Shown piece after piece: positions 26,301 to 37,110 of a stretch of 64,000 nt of DNA. The translations under genes and the position numbers were made by a program. The DNA lies in NCBI GenBank assembly GCA_022419385.1, contig JAJUBI010000001.1, forward strand, positions 4,526,001 to 4,590,000, in the 5' to 3' direction. This DNA comes from Paraconiothyrium sp. Pb-2020 (taxonomy: Eukaryota; Ascomycota; Dothideomycetes; Pleosporales; Didymosphaeriaceae). Every line of letters starts with the position of its first letter. The stretch's first letter is position 1. The notes under the pieces were generated by a model. It did no database searches. It was not told where the DNA came from and saw nothing but the letters and a program-made list of their open reading frames with translations.

Positions 26301-28230
26301 GTGGGGGTCATCTATTACCTGTATTAAGAAGGTATGATGTTTCCTCTTTAAAGTTAGGTATATTAGGTAATTGTCTATAATGCATAATATCTATAATAAT
26401 TTATAATATGCTGGGTGTTTAGTTAGTATTTAGGGATTATCCCCTTCTATTAGTTCTATTAGTCTATCTGAGCGTTCTTCCCTAATTGGGATCTAGTACT
26501 TTATTACAACTTAAGGCGTGTGAGCTTTGTCTACCCACTTAATTTGTTAGTAATCTAGGCCTATTCTCGTTTGTTTGGCATTTCTCTTAATAGAACTATA
26601 TTTCGTTCCACCTATTTATTAAAGCTTATAAACTTTGTGTTTTGGGAAACTAGATCTTCTAGTTTTTATAAACCTTGTGGATGGTTTCCCTATATAAATT
26701 CTTATAGTAGAAGTAAAAGCCCTTAATTATTTGCCGTATATCTTTAGTCTTAACTAGTCTGGCCGCTTTATACGTTAGTCCTGTAGGCTGGAAGTATTTG
26801 ACTCCCCCTATGCAGACGTTCTTGCTGGGGGACATAGGTGCCTCCTGTACTAGTAATAAGGAGAAGGGTTTGTCCCCTCTTAGGGTTAACTGGGATAGTG
26901 TATCTACTAATCTATCTAAGTTACTATCTCCTTTGTTGTTGTTGGATTTGCTTTCTAAATCTTTAGTATTGTAGAATCCTAGGACCTAGGCGTTCTGCTC
27001 CTCTAGCTATAGAATTATTTAGTCTTCTTAAGTTACCGCTAGCCTTTCTCCTGTAGGCCAGTATCCTGTGTCCTTTTTTATCTTTATGTGTGATATATAC
27101 GTATCCTAGGAACACTTAGCCTAATAGGTAGTTTTATATTCCTTACTGCCAGCTAGTTTCTCTTTAGTTTTCTTTAAGGTCTCTGGCTTCTTTGGTTCCT
27201 TCTTAGTACCTTTTATAGACTTTTCCTAGCTTTTATTTGGGCAGTTCCTAGTAATGTGGCCCTTTTTACTACAGCTAAAGCAAGCGCCTTTCTTGCATTG
27301 CTTTTCCTTTATTATATTCTAACTTAATCCCTTTTCTTTGTTGGCATCCAAAACTATTGGATCCCCTTTATTATAGGTTTTACAGTTTTAGCTATTTGCG
27401 CTGTGTCCGCTTCCTCCTTTATTATCTTATTTCTATAGGAATAGCTTATTGTCTACTTAGACGGCTTATTTAATTATTATAGGTAGAGTTGTTAGTTTCT
27501 CTATCCTAATTATCTCGTACCTAATATCTAACTTAAGTCCTTTATAGAATTTTTGTATTAGGGCTTGTTCCCTATAGTCTAAGACTTTGTTAGCCAGCTA
27601 TTTAAATGCTAATACATAGGCTGCCACTGTCTTAGTCTATTAGAGCTTTAAGAGTTTTTGTTTGGCTATGCGTTCCGCGTTAATATTGCTAAAGGTTAGT
27701 TAGAGTTTTTGCTTAAAGTAGGCATAACTTGCGAAGACAAGATTAGTTTCTATTTTTTAGTTATCTATTTGGTTTGTTCTCTAGTTTGTAAGGTAACTAT
27801 TGAACTAATCTATTGCTTTGCCTATAAAGTGGGTTGCTATATAAGCCACTTTCTAATCTTCTTCTCCGAGGTATTCTCAATTCAAATCCAAATAGAGGGA
27901 TATAGAGGCTAGGAACCCCCTAAGCTTAGTCCTTATTCTATTAAACTTTTCTAGATTGGCTAGTTTTAAGGGTCTGCTCCTTATTTTAAGTTCTATTTAC
28001 TAGATTTGTTCTTTTATTATTTTGTTGGCCCCTTCCCCCTTCCTTTCTAACATAACTTTTACTTATTCTACTAACTTATTGTAGGCATCCTTTTGCCTTT
28101 AGTTTTCTTTATTTAGGTAGTTAAGTTGTTCCTTTATCTGGACTAGGTCTGTTGGGTCCGATAACGTTAGTTAGTTTACTGTAGGAGCTATTGTTTAGTA
28201 AGGGTGACTTAGGTACATACCTGTAGAGAC
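26300..28230 (-). pseudogene. gag: C1 gag with intact CCHC zinc knuckle
   Basis: This gag gene is read right to left from the 5' LTR. A complete retroviral zinc knuckle, CFSCSKKGHITRNC (C-x2-C-x4-H-x4-C), lies at about 27245-27290 on the complement and would bind element RNA. Upstream, toward 28230, is a capsid-like helical region. Downstream is a linker rich in charged residues leading to protease, with a second Cys-containing stretch (CPKNKCP) near 26165. The frame is broken by TAG/TAA codons and some shifts. I place the gag/pol boundary only approximately. Confidence 0.82.
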
Positions 28231-28252
28231 TCTTAAAATACAATTATTAAAG

Positions 28253-28716
28253 TGTAATAGGGCCTTCTTAACACTGTAGTAAGCCGCGGCCCAGTTAGGG
28301 TTCTGGTAAGAGATAAGTAGTATATAGGGTTGTATAAGTTACATGCGTGTGAACGTTAATCAATTACTATAATAAGAATGTGTTGCTAAAGACTTAAAGG
28401 TAATCTTCTGTAAGGAAACTAGATGTAGTAAACTGTATTGTGGATTAATAATAAGGGATTACTAGTGGTAATCCGTTATCTCTATATACTGCTATCTAAC
28501 CTAGGCTCTATAGGTTCTGTCTGTAGATCTATACAGATCTAGGCTCTGTGGCTCTGCTCTATAGATCTACAGATCCAACTACGTGACCCTAATTACGTGT
28601 CCATATTATACTTAGCATCTGACCCGTAATTGTAATACTTGTCTATGTAATCTGACTAGTCGCTGCTGTTATCACGTTGGTTCCCGTAATTCCGTTGCGG
28701 CGTAGCAGCCGTAACA
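28253..28716 (-). repeat. C1 5' LTR
   Basis: This 464-bp LTR starts TGTAATAGGGCC and ends GCAGCCGTAACA, followed by TSD agcac at 28717-28721. It differs from the left LTR at scattered transitions (C/T, G/A), as expected from independent RIP or age. The primer-binding site next to it (CTTTAATAATTGTATT on the element strand) is not assignable to a tRNA. Confidence 0.94.
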
Positions 28717-29505
28717 AGCACCCTTAGCAGTACTGCCCTCTAAAGGCTCTAAGTTATTACTACTACTACTATTAAAAGGTATAAAAGAGACCTAGGAATT
28801 ACCCTTATCTTTTTTTTTAAAATTAGAAACTATACTATTAGATAGTATATTAGTATTACCTAAGGTAGATAGCCTAGCCTACTTAATATTAGTATAATAG
28901 CAAACTAATAGCCCTAAAGTATATACCTTTAACCTAAGAATATCTAGAATACTCTTAATAGTGCTAGTAAGGTAGTTAGTAGCCTTAACTTAGAGTAATA
29001 CTACCTCTACTATAGTAGGTTTTTTCTTTAGGCCTTATTTATTCTTCTTATATAAGAAAATATTAATATTAAGAGTAAACTAGTATACTACCTTTACTAA
29101 GGTAATATAGTTCTTAGGGTCTCTATTTAAGTTAACGTTAGTATACTAGTATATATAAATTAAACTATTAATATACTTAATAAACTAAGGCAGAATTTCT
29201 TTATACTCTTTATAAAGTTTAATGTAACACTTATACTTATAGAGGCCTTTATATTTATAAGACTTTTACTTATTATAGCTAATCTGCTTAGTATACCTTA
29301 GGTAGTAGGGCTTTAGTAACTTATAAATAGGGCTATAGTACTTAGCTACTAGAGTCTACTTAAAAGGTTAGTAATAGTAAAATAATAGCAGAACACAGCC
29401 TATATTAGAAATCTAGTTAGACAACTCTATAATAAAGAGTGTATAATAGAATAGTAATTAGTATATAAAGGTAAGGTGCTAGATTTCTAAGGAGAAAGAA
29501 AAAGA
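28717..29505 (-). pseudogene. B1 antisense ORF, N-terminal part
   Basis: This minus-strand frame starts near 29505 and runs left to the C1 insertion, continuing at 21628. About 260 codons are present with stops only as TAG/TAA at Gln-like positions. The sequence is rich in Tyr/Ile/Leu at first (QHLTFIYQLLFYYTLF, LVAKYYSPIYKLLKPYYL), then Lys-rich, then Ser/Asn-rich. No ATG is visible at the start, and the first codon may have been lost to ATA. With the part at 21069-21628 it gives over 440 codons. I recognise no family, so it is either an accessory gene of the element or captured sequence. Confidence 0.6.
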
Positions 29506-29751
29506 GAAGTTAAAAAACTTTATAATATATATTTATATACTGCTATTACTGCGTTGCCTATAGTAATTATTACTATAGTATTACTACCTATTAAGGGGAT
29601 TATTTACTTTTTTAATCTTTACTTAGTATAATAAAATACTAGGTAAATAATAGCATAGATATATTATAGTATAGGCAACTACGCAATGCAATTATAGTAA
29701 TACCCTATTAAATATATAACTAAGGTAGTTATATAAGGGGAGGGGAATAGT
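29506..29751 (+). other. B1 3' untranslated region with inverted repeat and polypurine tract
   Basis: This noncoding stretch lies between the B1 antisense frame and the 3' LTR. It holds an imperfect inverted repeat with GTTGCCTATA at about 29553-29562 and TATAGGCAAC at about 29670-29679, with partly matching arms outside. The polypurine tract AAGGGGAGGGGAATAG (29736-29751) directly precedes the LTR and would prime plus-strand DNA synthesis. The inverted repeat could be a small nested element or an element-specific hairpin. Confidence 0.6.
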
Positions 29752-29914
29752 TATAAAGGTAAAAGTAGAAACTATATAAATAGTACCTTATATATACTGC
29801 TATAGCGCAGCGCTAGTAAGGCAAAGCAGAAAGCCTATTAGAGGTAGAGAGAACTTAGATAGAAATTAACCTTATTATAACCTAAGTATTGCTCGCTGCT
29901 ATATAAGCCTAATA
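29752..29914 (+). repeat. B1 3' LTR
   Basis: This 163-bp LTR starts TATAAAGGTAAAAG and ends GCCTAATA, followed by TSD ctatt at 29915-29919. It differs from the 5' LTR only by transitions such as GTGAAAG/GTAAAAG. Confidence 0.93.
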
Positions 29915-31276
29915 CTATTTCTAGAGGTTTTTCTTACGGCGTTTCTCTAATCTTAGTAGTAGGTATAGTTTATTATATAGTATTACTAGAACTTAGTCTA
30001 TATATAGTTATCTTTAATTCTAAGCTACTAAGTAGGGTTCTGTATTTTTTCTTATTAAACTACTACCTATTTATATATCTAATATACGTCTAGTCTAATA
30101 ATCTAGATTTTTCTATAATAATCCTACGCTTAGTGTGTAGGTTCTCTATAGACCTAGTATTATCTCTTAGTTACTTAGTATACTACTATTCTACCTAGTA
30201 CCTCTAGGTAGCTTTCCTTATTTAATTCTTCTCTAGGGTTAGAGGTTTCTACCCTTAGGGAACCTGCTTCTATATCTAATATTATAGTGTTATTTAAAAT
30301 CTTACCTAACTCTAGTATTCTAGGGCGTAGCGTTACTATTACTACCCTAATAATCTAGGCCCTTTTTTTTAGACTGTTTTCTTAGGGTAATTAGCCTTAA
30401 AGTATTCTTATTTACTATAGATTAGGTATACTTTTTCTTAAAAGCGTTATTATTAGACTTTAATTTTTTTTTTTATTAGGGGGTTATTTCTTCTTTTCTT
30501 AAGCCCTATTCTTTATAATTATATTACTATTCTTATCTCTATATTCTTATTATAGTTTCTAAGTATTGGCCTTCTGTCCTAGAACCGGTTTTCTCTAGTT
30601 CTGTTTTTTTAAATACTATTTATAGAGTCTATTATTAATCTAGGTAGTAAGTTTAATTAGCTTCTTTAAATTCTTAGGTTTCTTATAATAGGTTAACTTA
30701 TCCTTAACTAATTCTTTAAGCCTATTATAGTAAGCTACTTATAGAGGTGTATTATTCTAGTAGATTTTAGTCTATAGCTGTTTAAACTCTAATAAATAGG
30801 CACTTACTAACTTAGTTTACTTAATTCTCTAGATCTAGTGTTCTACCTATTTTTCCTTATTTACTTTGCTAAATATAATCTTAATCTACTCCTTAAATCT
30901 ACTCTATAATTTAAAGACTTTTTTAGTAGATTTACTCTACTTATCTTAGTCTCTCTTATTTATAAGATAGTTGTTAATAATAGGTTATATCTAGTTAGCA
31001 GCCTTATTCTTTATATATATTTCTACAGCTAGGACCTTAGTATAATTATTATTAATAGTTTCTTAATTATTTTAATAGTATAGCTCTATATTAGTTAGAA
31101 AGGATTTAAGTTTATCTTTCTCTCCCTTATACAACTTTAGTACCTTAAATTATAGCCTCTATAGTACTACTACTGCTGCCGGTATATATATTATAGCTGT
31201 TAAGGCTTCTACCTATACTCTAAGCTGTTATAATTCTATAGCTTATACTACTACTATTTAGGCTAGGGTAGGCTTT
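29915..31276 (-). pseudogene. gag: A0 gag, N-terminal portion
   Basis: This continues A0 beyond B1 and is read right to left. It is collinear with A2 gag (about 18200-19600) and with the reverse complement of A3 gag (about 38230-39640). It covers the capsid-like region and the zinc-knuckle region near 30400, where Cys/His have largely become Tyr. It ends at D1, with gcttt (31272-31276) flanking the D LTR. The expected A0 5' LTR does not appear later in the window. Confidence 0.75.
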
Positions 31277-31720
31277 TGTTAGGATCTAGACCTAAGTAAG
31301 GGTTAGAACCCCATTTTATATTATAATAATGCTTACTATTGGCTTACCCTAAGTAGAGTACACGTTTCGACTGTACCGCCAGGCGCTAAGAGAAGTTACG
31401 TAACTAATAGTTAATAAGTAATAGTTAACTATTAACCACATAACTAATAGTTCATAAGCGATAGTTAATAAGTAATAGTTAATAAGTAATAGTTAACTAT
31501 TACCTAGACTAAGTATATAGGAGCTCAAGTATAAGGCTTTTATACTTATATTTAACCTATCTATTAATCTATTATTTAGATTTACTTAGGTTCCCTTATT
31601 AACTTGTTATACTTTATAAGATACTTCTATATTAATAAGACTTTCTCTTCCCCTCTTAGTTGTCTTGCCTAAGAACTAACCTTAACCCTTTTAGGACTAG
31701 CTACCCTTTAGAGTTTAATA
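31277..31720 (+). repeat. D1 5' LTR
   Basis: This 444-bp LTR starts TGTTAGGATCTAGACC and ends GAGTTTAATA. It contains a run of palindromic units based on TAATAGTTAA and TAGTTAACTATTA at about 31396-31503, whose number varies between D LTR copies. The internal sequence TCTTAAACACCC follows directly, and I cannot assign it to a tRNA. Confidence 0.9.
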
Positions 31721-31759
31721 TCTTAAACACCCTTAATATAATAATAAGAACTTCTACCT

Positions 31760-33500
31760 CTTCTACAGCTTTAGACACTATTACTGTTACTCTAATACAA
31801 CTTTAAGAGTAAAGTATATAAACCTAACTTATATTATAGTAATTATAACTATACTAACATCTAGATTCTCCAATTAGACTTATACTTCTATAAACTAGGT
31901 AAAGAACTTACTAGCTAGAAGAAAGTTATTTTTGCAGCTATATATATATAAGAAGACACTAGAGAATAAATTTAACTATATATTACTAAGTATCTTAAAA
32001 TGGACACAAAAATAAAGACAAAGAATATATATAACTATACTAAATAGTTAATATTATTAAAGACTACTCTAATTTTAAGAAATATTTTAAGCAGATATTT
32101 AGAATTGCTAATAAGATAGACATTACAGTATACAAAATCTAAACTATTATATAAAAGTAATTTACAGCTAAATATATAGTAGAATTTAGAAAGTATACTA
32201 TACAGCTTAACTAGGATAACAAATCCCTAATAATTATATATAAATAAGGACTTAAGAGATCTATATATAAGGAACTCCTATATAGTAGAGGAGTTAGTAG
32301 AAACCTTAATAAACTATATAACAAATTAATTAGGATTAATAGAGAATAGTTTACCCTATAATAAGAATTTTAACAGAACCTATAAAATATTAGCTTTAGA
32401 TAACAGCAGCCTATAGTCTATAGGGCGCTACTAAAGGGACTATAATACTAATTATAAGATTCTTATAGCTACTAGCTAATAGAAGGTGTTTAGTTTAATT
32501 ACTTAAGCAAAGGAAAAGAAAAGAAATTAGGCCCTTAAAAGCCTACCTAGTATATCTTAGATAGAACCTACTAGGGGACTAAGACTTACACATATTTTAT
32601 ATATAATAAACTAGGCTATATTACTAGGAACTATAGATCTAAGAATAAGGTTATTAGGTAGTTAAATATACTATCTGTCCTAAAATAAAAAGAATAAAGA
32701 ATAGACAGTTATAGATACTATTAGTAAGTTAAAGCTTAATAGATTAGAATTAGAGGATTTCTAGAATTTATAACTATACAAGGACACAGAGGAAGACTAA
32801 GATAAAAATATTAAACTAATTTAACAGTCTCTAAACTTACCTATAAGTGAAAGGCAAGGAAATAATCTTTATAGACTAACTAAATATATAGAACTACTTA
32901 GATAAACTGCAAATCTAACTAAGGGATAGGGAAGTAATACTTTTATCTATAATAATTATGCCTTTGTTCTCTATACTACTAGAATATTATAACTAAACGC
33001 CGAACAGAAATTATTACACTAGATAATAGAGAATAGGCGGACCACTAATACGCTTACTAGAACCCTAATATAAACTTCTAAATAAGGACTCTAAATACTT
33101 ACTATAGTACTATCTAGACTATTAACACCCGTATTACTTAATATTTAGTAGGCAATATGTAAATATAATTAGTGCCTAATTTATTACTAAGCTAAAGAAT
33201 TATATAGAGGTAAGTAACTACAGCGTAAGTAATAATACTGCTAGAAATATATATAATTACCTAATTAATAAATGCGATAAGCACTTATAGAATAAATATA
33301 AATAACTATATTTTCCTAATATAAATAACGCTTAGAATATAGTATTTACTATACTATATAATAGCTTATGCACGCAAAAGAAATAGCACACCTACTTAAA
33401 TATAGACTATATAGAATATTATAATAATAAGTGCGTTTATAGGTTTAGAAGGAATTCTAATATTCTATAGATAGTTATTAACGTGCACAAAGAATTAGAT
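31760..33500 (+). pseudogene. gag: D1 gag remnant
   Basis: This gag gene follows the 5' LTR. It has a capsid-like helical region (about 31900-32450), then a zinc-knuckle remnant near 32600-32650 (YNKLGYITRNYRSK, where Tyr replaces Cys/His of C-x2-C-x4-H-x4-C). A Ser/Asn/Asp-rich linker follows. D3 (52339-53744) repeats the same region with more mutations. Frame shifts and TAG/TAA stops break it. Confidence 0.75.
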
Positions 33501-33539
33501 ATAATAGGTAATAATAAAGTTTCTAAATTAGATGCTAAT

Positions 33540-36500
33540 TAGTAGAAAAGAAGTTACACCAACTAAAGAAAGGGAAAGAACAGGCGAAAAGGGTAAAATT
33601 AGAAAGAATATAGAAAGAAAGAATAAATAGATCCCTTACTAATAGAAAGCTATAACTCTTTTTTAGACTAGATCTTAGCTCTAGAGGCCTATAAAGCCTA
33701 TAAGCACTACAGCTTAGGTAAGAAAACGCCTTTAAAGAACTAAATACCCTTAAAAGCATAGTATTAATTAAGCTACTAGTTTAGCTTAAAGAATTATAGA
33801 TAAAAGCTCTTATAAATTCTAGAGTAAAAAGAAACTTTGTATTACACTAAATAGTAAGAAAAGTAGGACTTATTATACTAAATAAAAAAGAACCCTATAT
33901 ACTCTATATTATAAATAGAACTCTAATACCTAAGACACCTTAGATTATAAAGAAGGTTAGAATAATTCTAAATATCTAGGGACATAAGGAACAAATTAGC
34001 CTAAATATATTAAAAGACTTAGCACATAAGATTATTCTAGAATTACTTTAGTTAAGGATACACAACCCGCATATTAACTAGGGTTTAAAGAAACTATCCT
34101 TTAATTACTATAAATATGCATTGCAAGTAAAGCCTATATAATAATAGAGTTTAATAGTAGATAAGGGAGTTATTAACAATATAATACTGTAATAAAAAGT
34201 TAAAAAATAGAAAGTATCCTTAGTAGATACTAGTAGGAACCACTAGGTTATAAAGTGTAAGAAGAAGGACAACAGTACACCCCTTAAGATACTAAAAGAA
34301 TATAAAGTATAAATATATATATTTACAGAGAAAATTAGTAAGGTAAATCTACTAGAATATTAACTCTAGGATCTTACAATAGACCTAAAAGAAAAGAAGA
34401 CACCACCCTTTAGACTACTATATAATAAGTTAGGAAAAGAACTATAATAAGAAAAGAAATTTATTAAGATAAACTTTACAAAGGGATATATATAGCTATT
34501 AAAATTACCTATAGTAAGCCCCTTTATATTTGTTACAAAGAAGAATGGGTTACCACAACTATATATTAATTACTAAAGACTTAACAATATAATAATTAAG
34601 AATTAATACCTATTACTAAATATCTTAGAGCTTAGAGACCGACTTTTAAGAGCTAAGGTTTTTATAATAATAGACCTATAAAATAGATACTATCTTATTA
34701 GAATAAAGAAAGGTAAAGAATAGAAAATAGCGTTTAGATTACGCTATAGATTGTTTAAATATAAAGTTATACCATTTAGACTTACTAATATACTAGCAGC
34801 TTTTTAAGCACTTATTAATTATATACTCTATAAGCACCTAGATATATTTATTATTATATATATAGACAACATTCTTATCTTTTCTAAAAACAAATCTAAC
34901 CACATATTGTATATACAGACAGTACTGAAAGCCCTAGATAAGGCACACCTATAAATTAAACTTAAGAAATACTAATTTAATATTAAACAACTCGAATTCC
35001 TAAGACATATAGTTACTATAAACAGAATTAAGATGGCACTAAGTAAGGTTAAATATATTAAGAACTAGCTAATACTAAAGAATATAAAAAATATCTAAGA
35101 ATTCTTAGAATTCTATAGATTTAATAGATAATTTATTAAGGACTATACAAAAGTTATAATACTACTAATAAATCTTATAAAAAAGAAAACGCCTTTTAAA
35201 TAGATAATAAAGTACAGAATATTATTCCAACTTCTAAAGATAGTATACATTATAGAACTAGTTCTTATATACTTTAGAGATAGAGAACTACTACACTTTA
35301 AAATAGACACTAGTAACCTTATACTAGGCACATACGTAAAATAAAAATAAAATAGCAAATAGTACCTAATTACCTACTACTTATATAAATTTAACAACGC
35401 AGAAACATAATACAATATATATAATAAAGAACTCTATATAATTATAAAAGCCTTAAAATACTAGAGAATCTACACTCTTAGTTGTTTAACACTAGAAATC
35501 TACACAGACTATAAGAACCTCCTAAGGTTTATAATAATAAAAGAACTTACACTAAGATAACAAAGATAGTTATAAACTACTAGCTAATATAAGTTTAAAA
35601 TAATCTATATAGCAGGAAAAGAAAACGGATAAGTAGATATACTTAGTAGATAAAGTAATTTAGTAAAAGAAAAGGTTAAGACCTTCTCTATAATTCTTTA
35701 TAAAACTAAGGACGGATCTCTAGAACTAACAGCAGAACTTAACTAACTTCTTATAGCTATAAGAGAGGTACTAAAAAAACTATAAACTAAAATTATCTAA
35801 TAATACTACAATAACCCTATGTATGGACACCTAGGCATTAAGAAAACAATGGAACTTATCTAATAGAACTATAATTTTAAAGAAATTAAGAAAGTAGTAA
35901 TAAACTTTATATATAAATACGTAGACTGCTAAAGAAATAAATATATAATACATCTTAAATATAGAGAAATATAAGCAATTAAAATACTAACAGCCCTATA
36001 GAAAGATATTGTAATGGACTTTATTATAGAACTACTAAAATCTAAAGACCTAGTTATAGAAATTAAATATAACACTATATTAGTAATTATATATTAACTT
36101 ACAAAGTATATTAAGTTAATACTATACCTTAAGATAACTACAGCTAAGGAACTTACTTTTCTTATTCTAGATTAACTTATTAGATATTATAGAATTTCTA
36201 AAATAATTATAAGTAATAGAGATAAGCTCTTTATATTAAACTACTAGATAATACTTATAGCACTTATTAGAATAAAAAGAAAGTTATTAACTGTATATTA
36301 CCTGCAGATAGACAGACAAACAGAATATATAAACTAAATAATAGAAATATACCTACGCATCTACTGCAATAACTAGAAAAATAACTTAATTTTCTTACTA
36401 CTAATAGCACAACTAGTATATAATAATAAGGTATTAGCCGTAATAGGCTATACACTATTTTATATAAATTACAGCAGACACCTATATCTCTTTAATTAAA

Positions 36501-37110
36501 CATTTCCTATAAATATCTAAACAGAATAAGCTATTAAGATAGCTAAGAAAATAAAGAATATTTATAAAGAACTCTAAGAGAACCTTAAGAAAGCTTAACA
36601 GTAAGTAATTTTTTATATAAACTAAAAATAAAAAATGGCACCTTAGCTAAAGAAGGGGGATAAAGTATACCTACTTATAAAAAATCTTTAAACCTAGAAA
36701 AGGAAGCACAAAAAACTAGATTATATTAAAATTAGACTATTTTATATTTCTAAACAAATATTACTAGTAAACTACAGATTAGAATTACCACCAAATGTAA
36801 AAATACACCCGGTATTCTATATAGACTAATTAGAACTAGCAGACTCTAATACACTAGTTAAAACTACCTTCTATTACTAGCCTAAGAAAGAAAATAAATA
36901 TAAAGTTAAAAAGATCTTAGAAATGTAACTAAGTATTAACCTTAAATAAGCTAAGTACCTTATTAAATAGAAAGGGTATCTATATAGTAAGAATACTTAG
37001 GAACTAGAGGATAACCTAGGTAACTATTAGTAAATACTACTAGAGTTTATAAACAGCTAATAAAAGAAGTACTAAAAATACTTTGCATATACCTAAGAAC
37101 TTAGAACTAG
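33540..37110 (+). pseudogene. pol: D1 pol remnant
   Basis: This is a chromovirus-type pol. The protease block ALINSRVKRNFV at about 33812-33847 stands for ALIDSGA...NFV. RT is about 34400-35040, with SPFIFVTKKNG and RLNNIIIKNQY and the catalytic box YIDN at 34859-34870. RNase H is about 35280-35640, and the integrase about 35750-36560 with MYGHLGIKKT, MDFIIELLKS and YYLQIDRQTEYIN. The integrase tail includes KIHPVFYIDQLELAD, and the chromodomain at about 36895-37040 includes KYLIKQKGYLYSKN. Most breaks are Gln/Trp-to-stop, and long stretches are otherwise in one frame. It meets the antisense frame tail-to-tail at about 37093. Confidence 0.9.

Larger units (their letters stand above)
21629..28716 (-). 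mobile_element. Family C Ty3/gypsy element C1, full length and least mutated
   Basis: This complete 7088-bp element is read right to left, with identical-length LTRs of 464 bp and the perfect target duplication agcac (21624-21628, 28717-28721). It carries far more surviving C/G, CpG and CAA/CAG than any other element here, keeps an intact RT YLDD and a full CCHC knuckle, and is interrupted mainly by scattered Gln-to-stop changes. It split the antisense gene of B1. It is the youngest or least RIP-exposed element in the window. Confidence 0.95.
8954..29914 (+). mobile_element. Family B Ty3/gypsy element B1, complete but twice interrupted
   Basis: This full-length element is bounded by two 163-bp LTRs and the perfect target duplication ctatt (8949-8953, 29915-29919). 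Without insertions its sequence is 8954-12959, 20149-21628 and 28722-29914, roughly 6.7 kb. A2 entered its integrase gene and C1 entered its antisense gene, each with its own 5-bp duplication. Compared with fragment B2, B1 has lost much of the 5' untranslated or early gag sequence just after the left LTR. It lies in the gag gene of A0. Confidence 0.93.

Noticed and set aside
27709..27912. 67-codon open frame on the + strand
   Set aside because: It lies opposite the C1 gag gene, has no counterpart kept open in C2 or C4, and is a by-product of the sense gag sequence.
31396..31503. Possible CRISPR-like repeat array in the D LTR
   Set aside because: Units are short, palindromic and variable, spacers are not unique, and the array is an internal part of an LTR in a eukaryotic element.
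33535..33759. 74-codon open frame on the - strand
   Set aside because: It is the reverse strand of the D1 gag-protease linker. It is not conserved as a frame and is compositionally a shadow.
35143..35358. 71-codon open frame on the - strand
   Set aside because: It is the reverse strand of the D1 RT/RNase H, whose sense frame carries recognisable motifs.
36267..36455. 62-codon open frame on the - strand
   Set aside because: It is the reverse strand of the D1 integrase core. The true antisense gene of D is further 3' at 37093-37575.
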